A DNA stretch of 64,000 nt from Fimbriiglobus ruber (GCF_002197845.1 NZ_NIDE01000004.1:496001-560000), one strand, 5' to 3'. Positions 1-9,003 are shown, counted from the stretch's first letter. Notes: generated by a model not told the origin, from the letters alone. Numbers and translations are program-made.

Positions 1-2294
1 TCAACCTGACCGGCGACAGCTTCGCCAAGAAAGACAACCACACCAAGGAAATGCTCGACCGTCTGGCGGCCAAGCGGCAACTCGTTTTCTTCTCCAGCAA
101 GGTCGGCAAGGACTACAGCGCGTTCGGGTACATGGACGGCACATGGTTTCAGCTCCGCGGCGTGACCGACCCGGACGGGAAAACGGTGCGGTGGGCGTTC
201 CTCCACTGCGAGCCGTACTTCCGCCGGACGTTCAAGGGGACCACGGACGAACTCAAAACGGTCGTGACCGAGTGCCTGGCCGGCAAGCGAAAGCCGCCCG
301 AGCCGGACGAGAAGGAACCCCCGGGCTACGGGACCAAGCCGGAGAAGCCTGCCGACGGGAAGAACTCGCGGGTCGTGCCTTCCGGATCGGTTCCGGGTGC
401 CGCCTCGCCTGCCCTCTTTGGCGTGATCCCGTCGTTCGTGCTAATCGGTCCGCTGGCGATCATCGCCGCGCTGTTCCCCGGCGTATTCGCACGGCTGGCC
501 GTCGGGATGAAGCGGTGGCGGGCGTTCCTGACCGTGGCGAGTACGAACAGCACCCTCGCCCTGGCTTACTTCTGGCTGCGCTCGTACCTGCCGGACACGT
601 TCTGGTTCAGCGCCCAGGCGTTCGCCATCTACCTACTTGCCGGGACGCTCGTCGGCCTGCTCTGGGCAGGACGTCGTTATCGTCAAGCCGCCGCGCTGGA
701 GCCAGATGTCAGTGCCCCGCCGGCGCGGACCGAAATCCTCGGGTTGCTCGGCGTCACCGCCCTCACCGCGGTTTCCGTCGCCCTGACCGGCTGGTGGGCC
801 GGGTGGGGCGAGGTGATTCAGATGCCGTGGAAGGAGTTCACCGGCATTGGTGTCGGGCTCGCTGCGGCCACGGCTTACGCCCTGTATCGCGCGGCCACGC
901 AACGCATCGACGTGGGCTCGGACAGCAAGCCACTTCCGATCCGCCTCAGTTTGGCCGGCGAAGCTGTGGGCCTCAGTGCGCTGGCCGTCTTTAGCGCGAC
1001 GGTGCTGACGGTAACGTGGCCGCGGGAACACGGGCCGGTCGACCTCGCCGGTGAAGTCGGCGAAGCCGTCTCGACAGAGGGTGACAGTGGGCCGAAACTG
1101 GTCGACGCGAAACTGTTCTTCGAGACGCCCGATTTTCACGAAATCATGTCCTCGGCAAACGTAACGGGGGACAAGATCTATTTCGGCGCCTCCAAAACGA
1201 CTGGGTTCCGAGGTAGTGGGGCGGTCTTCTGCCTTGATCGGGCGACCGGCGCGGAAGCCTGGCGGTTCACGGACGACGGCGGGCTGATGCCGGTCTTCGC
1301 TACCCCGGCCGTGGCCGGCGGGCAGGTCTTTGCCGGGGAGGGGTTGCACACGGACGTCGAGCGCCGCCTCTTCCGGCTCGACGCGGCCACCGGGAAGCCC
1401 TCCTGGCCCGCGCCCGTGGCGACGACGAGCCACACCGAGGGCAGCCCCCGCGTGGCCAACGGGAAGGTCTATTTCTCCGCCGGCGACGACGGCCTGTTCT
1501 GCGTCAACACGGAGACGGGTAAAGAAGCCTGGCACCTCAAAGGCAGCGAGCAAAAGCTACACATCGACACGCCGCCGGCCGTGGCGAAAGGCATGGTCTT
1601 CCTCGGCAGCGGCTACCTCACCTTCGCAATGCTCGGCCTGAACGCCGAGACCGGGGCGGAAGTGTGGCGGACGCCCGCACCGTACCGCTCGTTCGGCGCG
1701 CCGCTCGTGATCGGTGACAAGGTCGTTTACGGCCTCGGCACCGGCAACTTGACGACCGACCTGGCCACCGAATCCGAGCCCGGGATTCCGACGGAGACGA
1801 AGCCGGCCGGCGCGGTCGTCTGCCTCGAAGCGGCGACCGGCAAGGAAGTCTGGCGGTACGACACGCCGAAGTCGGTCCACACGGCCACCGCGGCCGACGC
1901 CCGCACGGTGTACGCCGCGTGCCGCGACGGGTTCGTGTACGCCCTCGATCGCAAGACCGGCAAATTGCGCTGGAAGCGGTCGCTCGGCTCGGCCCTGACG
2001 GCCGGCCCGGCGGTCGCGGCCTACGCGGGCGGTGCGCTCTCGCTCGCCGTGTACGCCGTGTCGAGCGAGGGCTTGGTCGCGTGTCTCTCGCCCGCGGACG
2101 GCAAGGTTCTCTGGACCCGCGACCTCCGCTCCCAAACCGGCCGCGAGGTGCAAGTCCTCTCGACGCCAGTGGTCGTCTCGGGAGACGGTTCGGGCACCAC
2201 CCGCCACGTCTTCATCGGCTCGATGTTGACCAACAAGAACAACGCGGCCAAGACCGCTGCGTTGTTCCGGATCGAAGACACCGTCGGGGAGTAA
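1..2294 (+). CDS. PQQ-like beta-propeller membrane protein (5' truncated)
   Basis: The reading frame is already open at base 3, so the true start lies outside the window. The N-terminal part is soluble. It is followed by a Pro/Lys-rich linker and about six hydrophobic helices between roughly 410 and 1020. The last ~400 residues hold seven PQQ/pyrrolo-quinoline-type blades, each with an Ala/Thr-Gly-Lys-x-x-Trp core (for example ATGAEAWRF, TGKEAWHL, ATGKEVWRY, TGKLRWKR, DGKVLWTR). Such propellers are common in planctomycete extracytoplasmic proteins, either as bound-PQQ dehydrogenases or, more often, as cofactor-free scaffolds. No catalytic dehydrogenase motif is visible, so an enzymatic role is not claimed. 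A 41-bp inverted repeat starts 17 bases after the stop. Confidence 0.85.
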   Translation, partial: NLTGDSFAKKDNHTKEMLDRLAAKRQLVFFSSKVGKDYSAFGYMDGTWFQLRGVTDPDGKTVRWAFLHCEPYFRRTFKGTTDELKTVVTECLAGKRKPPEPDEKEPPGYGTKPEKPADGKNSRVVPSGSVPGAASPALFGVIPSFVLIGPLAIIAALFPGVFARLAVGMKRWRAFLTVASTNSTLALAYFWLRSYLPDTFWFSAQAFAIYLLAGTLVGLLWAGRRYRQAAALEPDVSAPPARTEILGLLGVTALTAVSVALTGWWAGWGEVIQMPWKEFTGIGVGLAAATAYALYRAATQRIDVGSDSKPLPIRLSLAGEAVGLSALAVFSATVLTVTWPREHGPVDLAGEVGEAVSTEGDSGPKLVDAKLFFETPDFHEIMSSANVTGDKIYFGASKTTGFRGSGAVFCLDRATGAEAWRFTDDGGLMPVFATPAVAGGQVFAGEGLHTDVERRLFRLDAATGKPSWPAPVATTSHTEGSPRVANGKVYFSAGDDGLFCVNTETGKEAWHLKGSEQKLHIDTPPAVAKGMVFLGSGYLTFAMLGLNAETGAEVWRTPAPYRSFGAPLVIGDKVVYGLGTGNLTTDLATESEPGIPTETKPAGAVVCLEAATGKEVWRYDTPKSVHTATAADARTVYAACRDGFVYALDRKTGKLRWKRSLGSALTAGPAVAAYAGGALSLAVYAVSSEGLVACLSPADGKVLWTRDLRSQTGREVQVLSTPVVVSGDGSGTTRHVFIGSMLTNKNNAAKTAALFRIEDTVGE

Positions 2295-2311
2295 ATGGGG
2301 AGTCGGCCCCC

Positions 2312-2512
2312 CGGTGTCCCCGGGCTCCCGCCCTCGTTGTACCCCACAAGTCTGCAACGTCTTTCGTAACAAGATGTTGCGGAAACGGCATTCGGAAGGC
2401 CCAAATCCGCTTCGCCGTTCGGAAATCGCTTGTTTTCCAGGCCATTCGGAAGGGGCATTTTCGCCGCTTCCGACTTATGGGGTACAACGAGGGCGGGAGC
2501 CCGGGGACGCCG
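2312..2512. repeat. 41-bp inverted repeat with ~119-nt loop
   Basis: The arms at 2312-2352 and 2472-2512 are reverse complements with two mismatches in 41 bp. Similarity continues a few bases outward through C/G runs. The element fills almost the whole gap between the stop of the propeller gene and the ATG of the DUF296 gene. It could act as a terminator or RNA hairpin, or be a MITE-like insertion. No transposase lies inside it. Confidence 0.85.
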
Positions 2513-2525
2513 GGGGCTGACCGCG

Positions 2526-2948
2526 ATGAAAACGCACGCCTTCCGGCTCTCGCCCGGTCAGGACTTGAAACGCGAACTCGTCGCGTTCGCACAACGGGCG
2601 AAGATCCGGGCCGGGGTCGTGTTGACGTGCGTGGGCAGCCTGAAAACGACCGTACTCCGGTACGCCAACCGCTCCGAAACCGCGACACGCGATGGCCACT
2701 TCGAGATCGTCTCCCTAGTCGGAACGCTCGCCCACGACGGCGCCCACCTGCACCTCTGTGCCACCGACGGGGACGGCACGGCGTTCGGCGGCCATCTGGC
2801 GGACGGCTGTGTGATCTACACCACGGCCGAGGTGGTGGTCGGCGAGTTGGACGGGTGGGTGTTCGCCCGCGAGCCGGACGCTGCGACGGGGTTCCGCGAG
2901 TTGGTCGTTCGCCCGCGAGTTGACGAAGTGGGATCTCGTGGCGGGTGA
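2526..2948 (+). CDS. PPC/DUF296 domain DNA-binding-like protein
   Basis: A 140-residue protein matching the PPC (plants and prokaryotes conserved, DUF296) fold along its whole length. It opens with KTHAFRLSPGQDLKREL, has GVVLTCVGSL in the middle, and then the HDGAHLHLCATDGDGTAFGGHL segment seen in the family with its His cluster and Gly-Gly-His. Bacterial members are small trimeric proteins; in plants the domain is fused to AT-hooks. The ATG at 2526 is chosen because the upstream in-frame sequence is part of the inverted repeat. The molecular function of bacterial stand-alone PPC proteins is not settled. Confidence 0.8.
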   Translation: MKTHAFRLSPGQDLKRELVAFAQRAKIRAGVVLTCVGSLKTTVLRYANRSETATRDGHFEIVSLVGTLAHDGAHLHLCATDGDGTAFGGHLADGCVIYTTAEVVVGELDGWVFAREPDAATGFRELVVRPRVDEVGSRGG

Positions 2949-3072
2949 GTGGGAGGCGGGTTTCCCATAAAATGAAGGACCAGATCGCGGTGATTGATCA
3001 GCCCTGTTCTTTTTCTGTCGGACCGTCACCTCGCCCTCGACAAGTTTACCGATTTCGGGTATTCGTCCGTGT

Positions 3073-4206
3073 ATGACCGCTGACACGAAGTCTAGCCCGA
3101 AGAAGCCGCGCGATTGGGCGCCCCGGTTCTGGGAAGGGTCGGATTTTTTCGCGTGGCTCCGACTACTCGCGCGGAACCGCTTCGCGGTCGAGCCGCCGTA
3201 TTGGTACATCGCGGCCATCGTCTCCGCGATGAGCCTGAACAACACCATTCTGGGCTGGCTCCAACACGGATTGCACGGCCGGCGGATCGCGGAAACGGAC
3301 GTCCCGCACGAACCGTTGTTCGTCCTCGGCCACTGGCGGACCGGAACCACGCTCCTGCACGAACTCCTGATTCTGGACGACCGGTTCACCTCGCCGACTA
3401 CGCACGACTGCTTCATGCCGGCTCACTTCCTGCTGAGTGAGCGACTTTACAAGGACCACCTGGCGTTCCTGATGCCGGAAAAGCGGCCGATGGACAACAT
3501 GCCGGCCGGGTGGGAGCGCCCGCAAGAAGACGAGTTCGCCCTCTGCCTGCTCGGTTCCCCGAGTACGTATTCGGACATCGCGTTCCCGAACCGCCCGCCG
3601 ACCTACCCCCAGGCGCTCGACCTGACCGGTCTCACGCCGCGCGAGCGGGCGGCCTGGAAGCGGACGCTCTACCGCTTCGTGCAAGCACTCGCCTACCGCG
3701 ACCCGCGGCGACAGGTTCTCAAGTCTCCGCCGCACACCGCCCGCGTGCCGGAACTGCTCGAATTGTTCCCGGACGCCAAGTTCGTCCACATCACCCGCGA
3801 CCCGTACACGCTGTTCGCCTCGACGGTGAATCTGTGGACGTCGATGGCGAAGAAGCACGGCTTCCAGACGCCGCGGAACGTCGCGGCCGTGGAGGAGAAG
3901 GTTTACCGCGAGTTCCGCACGATCTACGAGCGCTGGTTCGCCACAAGGCAAATGATCCCGACCGGGCACCTCGTCGAAGTTCGCTACGAAGAGTTGGTCA
4001 AGGACATCGTGGCTGGGGTAAAACGAGTCTACGACGAACTGGGCCTGGATGGCTTCGAGGCCGTGCGGCCGAAGCTCGAAGCCTATGCCGCTCGGAGCAA
4101 GGGGTACGAGACGAACAAGTATCAGCTCACAGACGAGGCCCGGGCGAAGATCACCGCCCGATGGGGCGATCTGATCGCGCGACTGGGGTATCCAGTCAGA
4201 ACATAA
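3073..4206 (+). CDS. PAPS-dependent sulfotransferase family protein
   Basis: A 377-residue protein with both signatures of the sulfotransferase fold. The 5'-phosphosulfate binding loop is LGHWRTGTT (residues 85-93), and the 3'-phosphate binding segment is FVHITRDPYTLFAS (about residue 237 onward). Enzymes of this fold transfer sulfuryl groups from PAPS to a hydroxyl or amine. The acceptor cannot be told from sequence. The N-terminus (WYIAAIVSAMSLNNTIL) is hydrophobic and may associate with the membrane, as in many bacterial Sulfotransfer_3 proteins. The gene stands alone between the DUF296 gene and the DAHP synthase. Confidence 0.85.
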   Translation: MTADTKSSPKKPRDWAPRFWEGSDFFAWLRLLARNRFAVEPPYWYIAAIVSAMSLNNTILGWLQHGLHGRRIAETDVPHEPLFVLGHWRTGTTLLHELLILDDRFTSPTTHDCFMPAHFLLSERLYKDHLAFLMPEKRPMDNMPAGWERPQEDEFALCLLGSPSTYSDIAFPNRPPTYPQALDLTGLTPRERAAWKRTLYRFVQALAYRDPRRQVLKSPPHTARVPELLELFPDAKFVHITRDPYTLFASTVNLWTSMAKKHGFQTPRNVAAVEEKVYREFRTIYERWFATRQMIPTGHLVEVRYEELVKDIVAGVKRVYDELGLDGFEAVRPKLEAYAARSKGYETNKYQLTDEARAKITARWGDLIARLGYPVRT

Positions 4207-4402
4207 GGCGAGTCCGTTCGATCCCCGCCATCCTGAGACGCCTGTTCCACTTCCCGCATTCGTAACTCCCAACGAGTTCCCGCTTTCGGCTTCCGCGCGA
4301 GGGGCGATCGCGCGGCCGGGCTCACGCTTTTAGATAGAGTAAAGGTGTGCCGTGAAGCCCACGCCGCGGCCGCTCTTACGACCGTCCGGAAGATTTTGCC
4401 GT

Positions 4403-5347
4403 ATGTCGCACACCAACGCTTTCCCGCCCCAAGTTCCGCCCGATCGGATCTCGTTGACCGACGACGAGCGAATCGCGGCCGTGGTTCCGCTCCCCCCGCC
4501 CGAACACCTCATCCGCTTTTTTCCGATCCAGGGCACACCGGCGGAGGAACTGGTCGTTCACACGCGGAACAGTGTGCGCGAAATCCTCCGCGGCCGGGAC
4601 GACCGCCTGCTCGTCGTCGTCGGGCCGTGTTCGATCCACGACCCCGTCGCCGCCGTGGAATACGCGAGCCGGTTGGCGGCTGTCCGGACACGATTGGCGG
4701 CCGATCTGGAAGTCGTGATGCGGGTCTACTTCGAGAAGCCGCGCACGACAGTCGGCTGGAAGGGCCTCATCAACGACCCGTACCTCGACGGCACGTTCCG
4801 CATCAACGAAGGGCTCCGCATTGCCCGCGACCTGCTCGTCCGCATCCTCCGCCTCGGCGTCCCCGCCGGGTCCGAGTTTCTGGACACGATTTCCCCGCAG
4901 TACATCGGCGACCTGATCAGTTGGGGGGCGATCGGCGCCCGCACCACCGAATCCCAGGTCCACCGCGAGCTGGCCTCCGGGCTGTCGGCGTCGCTCGGGT
5001 TCAAGAACGGCACCGACGGCAACGTGAAGATCGCCGTGGACGCGATCCTCGCCGCCGGCCAGACGCACCACTTCCTGTCGATCCACAAGAACGGCCAGGT
5101 GGCCGTCGTCGAGACCCGCGGGAACGACTCTTGCCACGTCATCCTGCGGGGCGGGAAGACGCCGAACTACGACGCCGCGAGCGTGAACACCGCGTGTACG
5201 GCCCTGACCGCGGCCGGCTTACCCGACCGGCTCATGATCGACCTGTCGCACGCGAACAGTAGCAAGCAGTACCAGCGACAGCGGGAAGTCGGGGCCGCGG
5301 TTGCCGAGCAGATTGCCGGCGGAGATCACCGGATCGTCGGACGATGA
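4403..5347 (+). CDS. DAHP synthase (class I, AroFGH type), N-terminal part, split
   Basis: First enzyme of the shikimate pathway, condensing phosphoenolpyruvate and erythrose-4-phosphate. The 314-residue frame follows E. coli AroG closely: GPCSIHD with the metal-binding Cys (about residue 76), VMRVYFEKPRTTVGWKGLI, ARTTESQVHRELASGL, GFKNGTDG, and SHANSSKQ with the metal-binding His (about residue 283). It stops after GGDHRIVGR, just where AroG continues with VMVESHLVEG. The rest of the enzyme is present in the next frame (5344-5523). This frame lacks the last two metal ligands (AroG Glu302 and Asp326). An in-frame GTG at 4352 is an alternative start, but the ATG at 4403 is preferred because homology begins after it. 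Confidence 0.9.
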   Translation: MSHTNAFPPQVPPDRISLTDDERIAAVVPLPPPEHLIRFFPIQGTPAEELVVHTRNSVREILRGRDDRLLVVVGPCSIHDPVAAVEYASRLAAVRTRLAADLEVVMRVYFEKPRTTVGWKGLINDPYLDGTFRINEGLRIARDLLVRILRLGVPAGSEFLDTISPQYIGDLISWGAIGARTTESQVHRELASGLSASLGFKNGTDGNVKIAVDAILAAGQTHHFLSIHKNGQVAVVETRGNDSCHVILRGGKTPNYDAASVNTACTALTAAGLPDRLMIDLSHANSSKQYQRQREVGAAVAEQIAGGDHRIVGR

Positions 5348-5523
5348 TCGAGTCTCACCTGGTCGAGGGACGGCAGGAACTCGTCCCCGGCACGCCTCTC
5401 ACCTACGGGCAAAGTATCACCGATGGTTGCCTGGGTTGGGACCAGACGATCGAAGTGCTGGACGTACTCGCGCAAGCGGTTCGTCGCCGACGGTCCGGCG
5501 GGGTGCAACGGCGGGATTTCTGA
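5344..5523 (+). CDS. DAHP synthase C-terminal part in the next frame
   Basis: A 59-codon ORF starting at an ATG that overlaps the TGA of the preceding frame (ATGA, 5344-5347). It begins MIESHLVEG and continues through YGQSITDGCLGW to a basic tail. This matches the last ~50 residues of AroG and contains the Glu and Asp equivalent to metal ligands Glu302 and Asp326. A single base missing just before the ATG would explain the split. Alternatively the ATGA overlap could allow coupled translation of two chains. Which of these applies cannot be decided here. Confidence 0.85.
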   Translation: MIESHLVEGRQELVPGTPLTYGQSITDGCLGWDQTIEVLDVLAQAVRRRRSGGVQRRDF

Positions 5524-6018
5524 CCGGGCGGCCTGAACGATATACGAGCATCGGGGCTTCCGCTTCGGAAATCGGACACGCGACTCGGCACCACAAATGT
5601 GCGGACCGAGTCGTGGTGGGTATGACAGACACGTCGAATGCCGGCCCACGCATATTTAGGGACTGCAAGTTCATTCCACACGTAAGGTGTTAGACAACAA
5701 AGACTTTGCCCCTCCCGACTGCCTCGATAACTGTGGTGATCCGCCGGTCCCAAAACAGGGGTTTCAGCGCAATAAATGCAAAAAATGCTTCGCGTCGGCC
5801 AAGGTCCGGCAGTCGCGGACACGCGCCCGTGCCTAAAACAGGGGTTTCAGCGCAATAAATGCAAAAAATGCACCCAGGCGCCACAAGGAGTTCCACAGGT
5901 TAATTGGAGTGGGTCAACTATCAACTGCCGAACACCTAACCGTTGGCACACGTCGTGCTGCATGATCTTTGTCCGGCCGACGAGGCCGGAATACTCTCCT
6001 GACGTGTGAGAACGAATC
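5524..6018. other. Intergenic stretch with a direct repeat
   Basis: No convincing gene is seen in these ~495 bases. The stretch is AT-richer than its surroundings and holds the two-copy 37-bp direct repeat listed separately. No RNA gene was recognised. Confidence 0.6.
5752..5871. repeat. Two perfect 37-bp direct repeats
   Basis: Copies at 5752-5788 and 5835-5871 are identical over 37 bp and separated by 46 bp. The repeat contains two near-copies of a 9-bp AAATGC-type unit at its end. There are only two copies and no cas gene nearby, so this is not called a CRISPR array. Confidence 0.85.
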
Positions 6019-6540
6019 ATGGACTCCACATCCTGCGTCACAACGGCCGGCGTCTTCACCACTCGCGAGGCGGCTAACCGGGCGATCGCCGAACTCAAAG
6101 CCGCGGGCTACCGGGACGACCAGATCGGGTTGGTCGCGAAGGACACCGGTGGTTCCGAAGAGCACGAGGTCACGGCGTACAAATACGAAATCTACGATAA
6201 CGAAGCGCTGGCGATCGGCGCGGCCTCGGGCGTCACTGGTGCGGTCGGCGGGGCCGTGGTGGCGGCCGGTGTCTTGTCCGGCGCGATTCCAGTCATCGGC
6301 CCGATCCTGGCAATCGGGACACTGGGCACCGTGTTGCTAAACACAGCAGTCGGCGCCGTGAGCATGGGGGTCGTCGGCGCGTTACTCGGCTGGGGCATTC
6401 CCCGCGACGAGGCCAGCTTTTACGAGGACGAAGTCGCGGCCGGCAAATACCTGGTCACGGTCGAGTGCGGGTACGGCGACGACGCCCGCGATCTCCTCGA
6501 ACGGCACGGCGGATACGTCCACGGCAAACGGGCGATGTAA
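6019..6540 (+). CDS. General stress protein 17M-like glycine-zipper membrane protein
   Basis: A 173-residue protein. The N-terminal ~45 residues (TAGVFTTREAANRAIAEL, then AGYRDDQIGLVAKD) match the YflT/general-stress-protein-17M-type alpha/beta module. A long Gly/Ala-rich hydrophobic region follows (about residues 70-125) with repeated G-xxx-G spacing, typical of glycine zippers. The C-terminal part (KYLVTVECG..DDARDLLERHGG) resembles a second copy of the alpha/beta module, as in related two-module proteins. Proteins of this layout are stress-induced in several bacteria. The function is unknown and the stress role is by family only. Confidence 0.7.
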   Translation: MDSTSCVTTAGVFTTREAANRAIAELKAAGYRDDQIGLVAKDTGGSEEHEVTAYKYEIYDNEALAIGAASGVTGAVGGAVVAAGVLSGAIPVIGPILAIGTLGTVLLNTAVGAVSMGVVGALLGWGIPRDEASFYEDEVAAGKYLVTVECGYGDDARDLLERHGGYVHGKRAM

Positions 6541-6648
6541 CGAAGCAACATTTCGATGAGCCAACGAGCCGGGAAATCCCGGCTCGCGGATTTTCACAAG
6601 TCCATTCCTACACGGCCGTTGGTCGTGACAGTACGCAGCATCAGCGGC

Positions 6649-6808
6649 CATTTGGAGTGCGGCGCTTTACCGCCGCTTTTGTTTCGCATTCGGCTCTCCC
6701 CGGGCCACAAGCAGGCCGCCGTTTCCGACATTCATGCCCACGTTGATTGTGTCGCAGTTCTCTTACCAGAAGAAACAAAAGCGGCGGTAAAGTGCCGCAC
6801 TCCAAATG
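6649..6808. repeat. 36-bp inverted repeat, 88-nt loop
   Basis: Arms at 6649-6684 and 6773-6808 are reverse complements with one mismatch. The element sits in the gap between the stress-protein gene and the HAD gene, both on the plus strand. No ORF in the loop is credible. It may be a mobile hairpin element or a structured transcript end. Confidence 0.85.
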
Positions 6809-7000
6809 ACGATCGGTCGAGACGTGTCTATTTTTCAGTGAGAAATGCGGCTTCGATACCTCGCCATTCATAAGCCAACAGTATGTACAGAATGGCGGCC
6901 TGCGGATGCGCGGCGCCGATGCAGTTTCGCGCATGATGTCAGGCTTCACGCTGCATTCTCCCGCGCCGCCTGAGCCCTTTTCCACCGAAGACGACACCCG

Positions 7001-7594
7001 ATGACCTGGACCGCACCTGCCGGCACCGAAGCCCTCATCTTCGACTGCGACGGCACCCTCGCCGACACCATGCCGATCCATTACCAGGCGTGGACCGCCA
7101 TGCTCGACCGGCACGGCATCCCGTTCACCGAGACCCGCTTCTACGAACTCGGCGGCGTCCCCACCGGCCAGATCATTCGAATCCTCTCCGGCGAGACCGG
7201 CGTCCCGGTGAACAACGTGTCCGCGATGGTCCACGAGAAAGAACAACTGTTCTTGGTTCATCTCCAACAGGTCCGCGCGCTCGACGCGGTTGTCCAAATT
7301 GCAAAGGCGTACCGCGGGACGCTGCCGCTTGCCGTCGCGAGTGGGGGCTATCGCGAAACCGTCCACCTCACGCTCGACCATGTCGGCATCCGTGACTGGT
7401 TCCGGGCCGTCGTGTGCGCGGAAGACACCCCGCGACACAAGCCCGAACCCGACGTGTTCCTCGAAGCCGCCCAGCAACTCGGCGCGACCCCCGCGCGGTG
7501 TGTGGTATTTGAAGACACGGACATTGGACTGGAAGCTGCCCGTCGAGCCGGCATGACCGGCGTGGACGTCCGCCCGTGGGTACCGGCTCGGTAG
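7001..7594 (+). CDS. HAD-superfamily phosphatase, beta-phosphoglucomutase-like
   Basis: A 197-residue HAD subfamily IA enzyme. Motif I is DCDGTLAD (residues 15-22) with the nucleophile Asp and the acid/base Asp. A short helical cap follows (residues ~25-85). Motif II is LAVASGG, motif III lies in the HKPEPDVF segment, and motif IV is VVFEDTDIGLEAA. The layout resembles YqaB-type fructose-1-phosphate or 6-phosphogluconate phosphatases and beta-phosphoglucomutases. The substrate is not predictable with confidence. It is convergent with the next gene across a 98-bp gap filled by a hairpin. Confidence 0.85.
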   Translation: MTWTAPAGTEALIFDCDGTLADTMPIHYQAWTAMLDRHGIPFTETRFYELGGVPTGQIIRILSGETGVPVNNVSAMVHEKEQLFLVHLQQVRALDAVVQIAKAYRGTLPLAVASGGYRETVHLTLDHVGIRDWFRAVVCAEDTPRHKPEPDVFLEAAQQLGATPARCVVFEDTDIGLEAARRAGMTGVDVRPWVPAR

Positions 7595-7595
7595 A

Positions 7596-7687
7596 TTTTC
7601 GCCGCAGATGAACGCAGATAAACGCGGATCAGAGAAGAGATCAGAAGATATCATTCTTGTTTGATCTGCGTTCATCTGCGGCGAAAA
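7596..7687. terminator. Perfect 24-bp inverted repeat between convergent genes
   Basis: Arms at 7596-7619 and 7664-7687 are perfect reverse complements separated by 44 nt. The outer ends are TTTT/AAAA, so a transcript of either strand would form a stem followed by U residues. It occupies nearly all of the gap between two convergent stop codons. A bidirectional terminator is the simplest reading. Confidence 0.65.
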
Positions 7688-7692
7688 GTGTG

Positions 7693-8802
7693 TTACTTCG
7701 GTGCGATGGCGCCGGGGATGGGCTTCCCTGCTTGCGGGACAGCCCCGCTGTAATCTTCGCCGAAGGCGGCCGCCAGGGTTGCCGCGATTTGCGTTTGGTC
7801 GATCGGGTCGGTGTCTTTGATTTCGCCCTTGGCCGGCGTGTCCGGGCCGAGGATGGCGGCCCAGAAGAACTCCGCCCCCGCGACGTTCTCCCCGTGACTC
7901 TTCCACCCCACCGGCGCATCCCCGCGGCCGTGGTCAGTGGTCACGATCAGGGTCGTTTTTCCCTTGTATTCGGGCAATTCTTGGGCGCTCTCCCACAGCT
8001 CGCGGAGGAAGCCGTCGTTCTTGTGGGCCGACGCCAGGAGCCGGTCGTATCGGCCGGCGTGCCCCTGGGCGTCCGTCTCGTCGAAGCTGACGAATAACAC
8101 CCGTGGCTTCTTCGCCTTGAGGTAGATCTGGGCGGCCCGGAAGGTGAACGCGTCGTACCGGGTTTCTTCGCCTTCCAGTGCGGTCTCGGCCGTAAGTTTG
8201 TTGAAGAGTTGCACGTCCGGCGTCTCGGGCACGCCCGCCAGTGGCGCGAACCCGGCATTGACGGGGATGCCACTCCGTTTGTCGTTGATGATGTACGGGA
8301 AGACTTCCCACGAACCGAACGCCGCGACCTTGCCGTGAAACGCGGGCTTCTGGTTCAGCCATTCCAGCACGGTCACGTTGCGGTTGTATTTCTTCGCGTT
8401 GCTGTCGACCTTCGGGTCCGGGAAGCCGCAGAGGACTTCGTTGTAGCCGGGGTACGAGAAGTTCAGTTTGTTGGTAACGCGGCCGACGCTGTTCTGGAGT
8501 TTGTTGCCAAAGATCTGGCCGTCTTTCCCGACGGTCCCCCAAAGGAACGGCATGACCGCTTCGCGCCGTGCAGCCGGGGTCTCCCGCCAAAACCGCTCGC
8601 GGCACTGTTTGACTTCGCGGACACCGCCGCGCTCCTTGTTAAGCAAACCTTCGTCTGCCCCGGTGAACACTTCCTGCCACCGGAGCCCGTCGAGCATCAC
8701 GAGGATGACGTTCTCGGTCCGCGGTTTCGGGTCGGCCGCCGGCGCCAGGCCGGCCAAACACGAGAGGACCGCAAAGGTCAGTGCGAAGAAACATCGGCGC
8801 AT
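7693..8802 (-). CDS. Secreted alkaline-phosphatase-family phosphodiesterase
   Basis: A 369-residue protein with a signal peptide (MRRCFFALTFAVLSCLAGL, cleavage after an AxA-like site near residue 23). NVILVMLDGLRWQEVF carries the first metal-binding Asp of the alkaline phosphatase/type I phosphodiesterase superfamily. VLFVSFDETDAQGHAGRYD and TLIVTTDHGRG carry the later Asp/His ligands (the TDHGRG motif is diagnostic). It probably hydrolyses a phospho-ester or related substrate outside the cytoplasm; the substrate is unknown. The gene is monocistronic, facing the HAD gene. Confidence 0.85.
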   Translation of the reverse strand: MRRCFFALTFAVLSCLAGLAPAADPKPRTENVILVMLDGLRWQEVFTGADEGLLNKERGGVREVKQCRERFWRETPAARREAVMPFLWGTVGKDGQIFGNKLQNSVGRVTNKLNFSYPGYNEVLCGFPDPKVDSNAKKYNRNVTVLEWLNQKPAFHGKVAAFGSWEVFPYIINDKRSGIPVNAGFAPLAGVPETPDVQLFNKLTAETALEGEETRYDAFTFRAAQIYLKAKKPRVLFVSFDETDAQGHAGRYDRLLASAHKNDGFLRELWESAQELPEYKGKTTLIVTTDHGRGDAPVGWKSHGENVAGAEFFWAAILGPDTPAKGEIKDTDPIDQTQIAATLAAAFGEDYSGAVPQAGKPIPGAIAPK

Positions 8803-9003
8803 GTCCGCCCTCGAATGTGAAGAGTGTGTGTGACCGGGTAGTGGGGAAAGACGGGAACGAATTACGAACCGGCGGCGGCACGGGCAACCCGCGTGAGCCG
8901 CGTGGTCTATTGGCGGCTGCGGTGAGGGCTTGATTTTCCCGGCGGTTCTCCGCAGATAGCCTCAGTAGCGAACCCGTCTGCACCTTCCACCAAGGACCGG
9001 GCC

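Noticed and set aside
5752-5871. Minimal CRISPR
   Set aside because: Only two repeats with one 46-bp interval and no cas genes.
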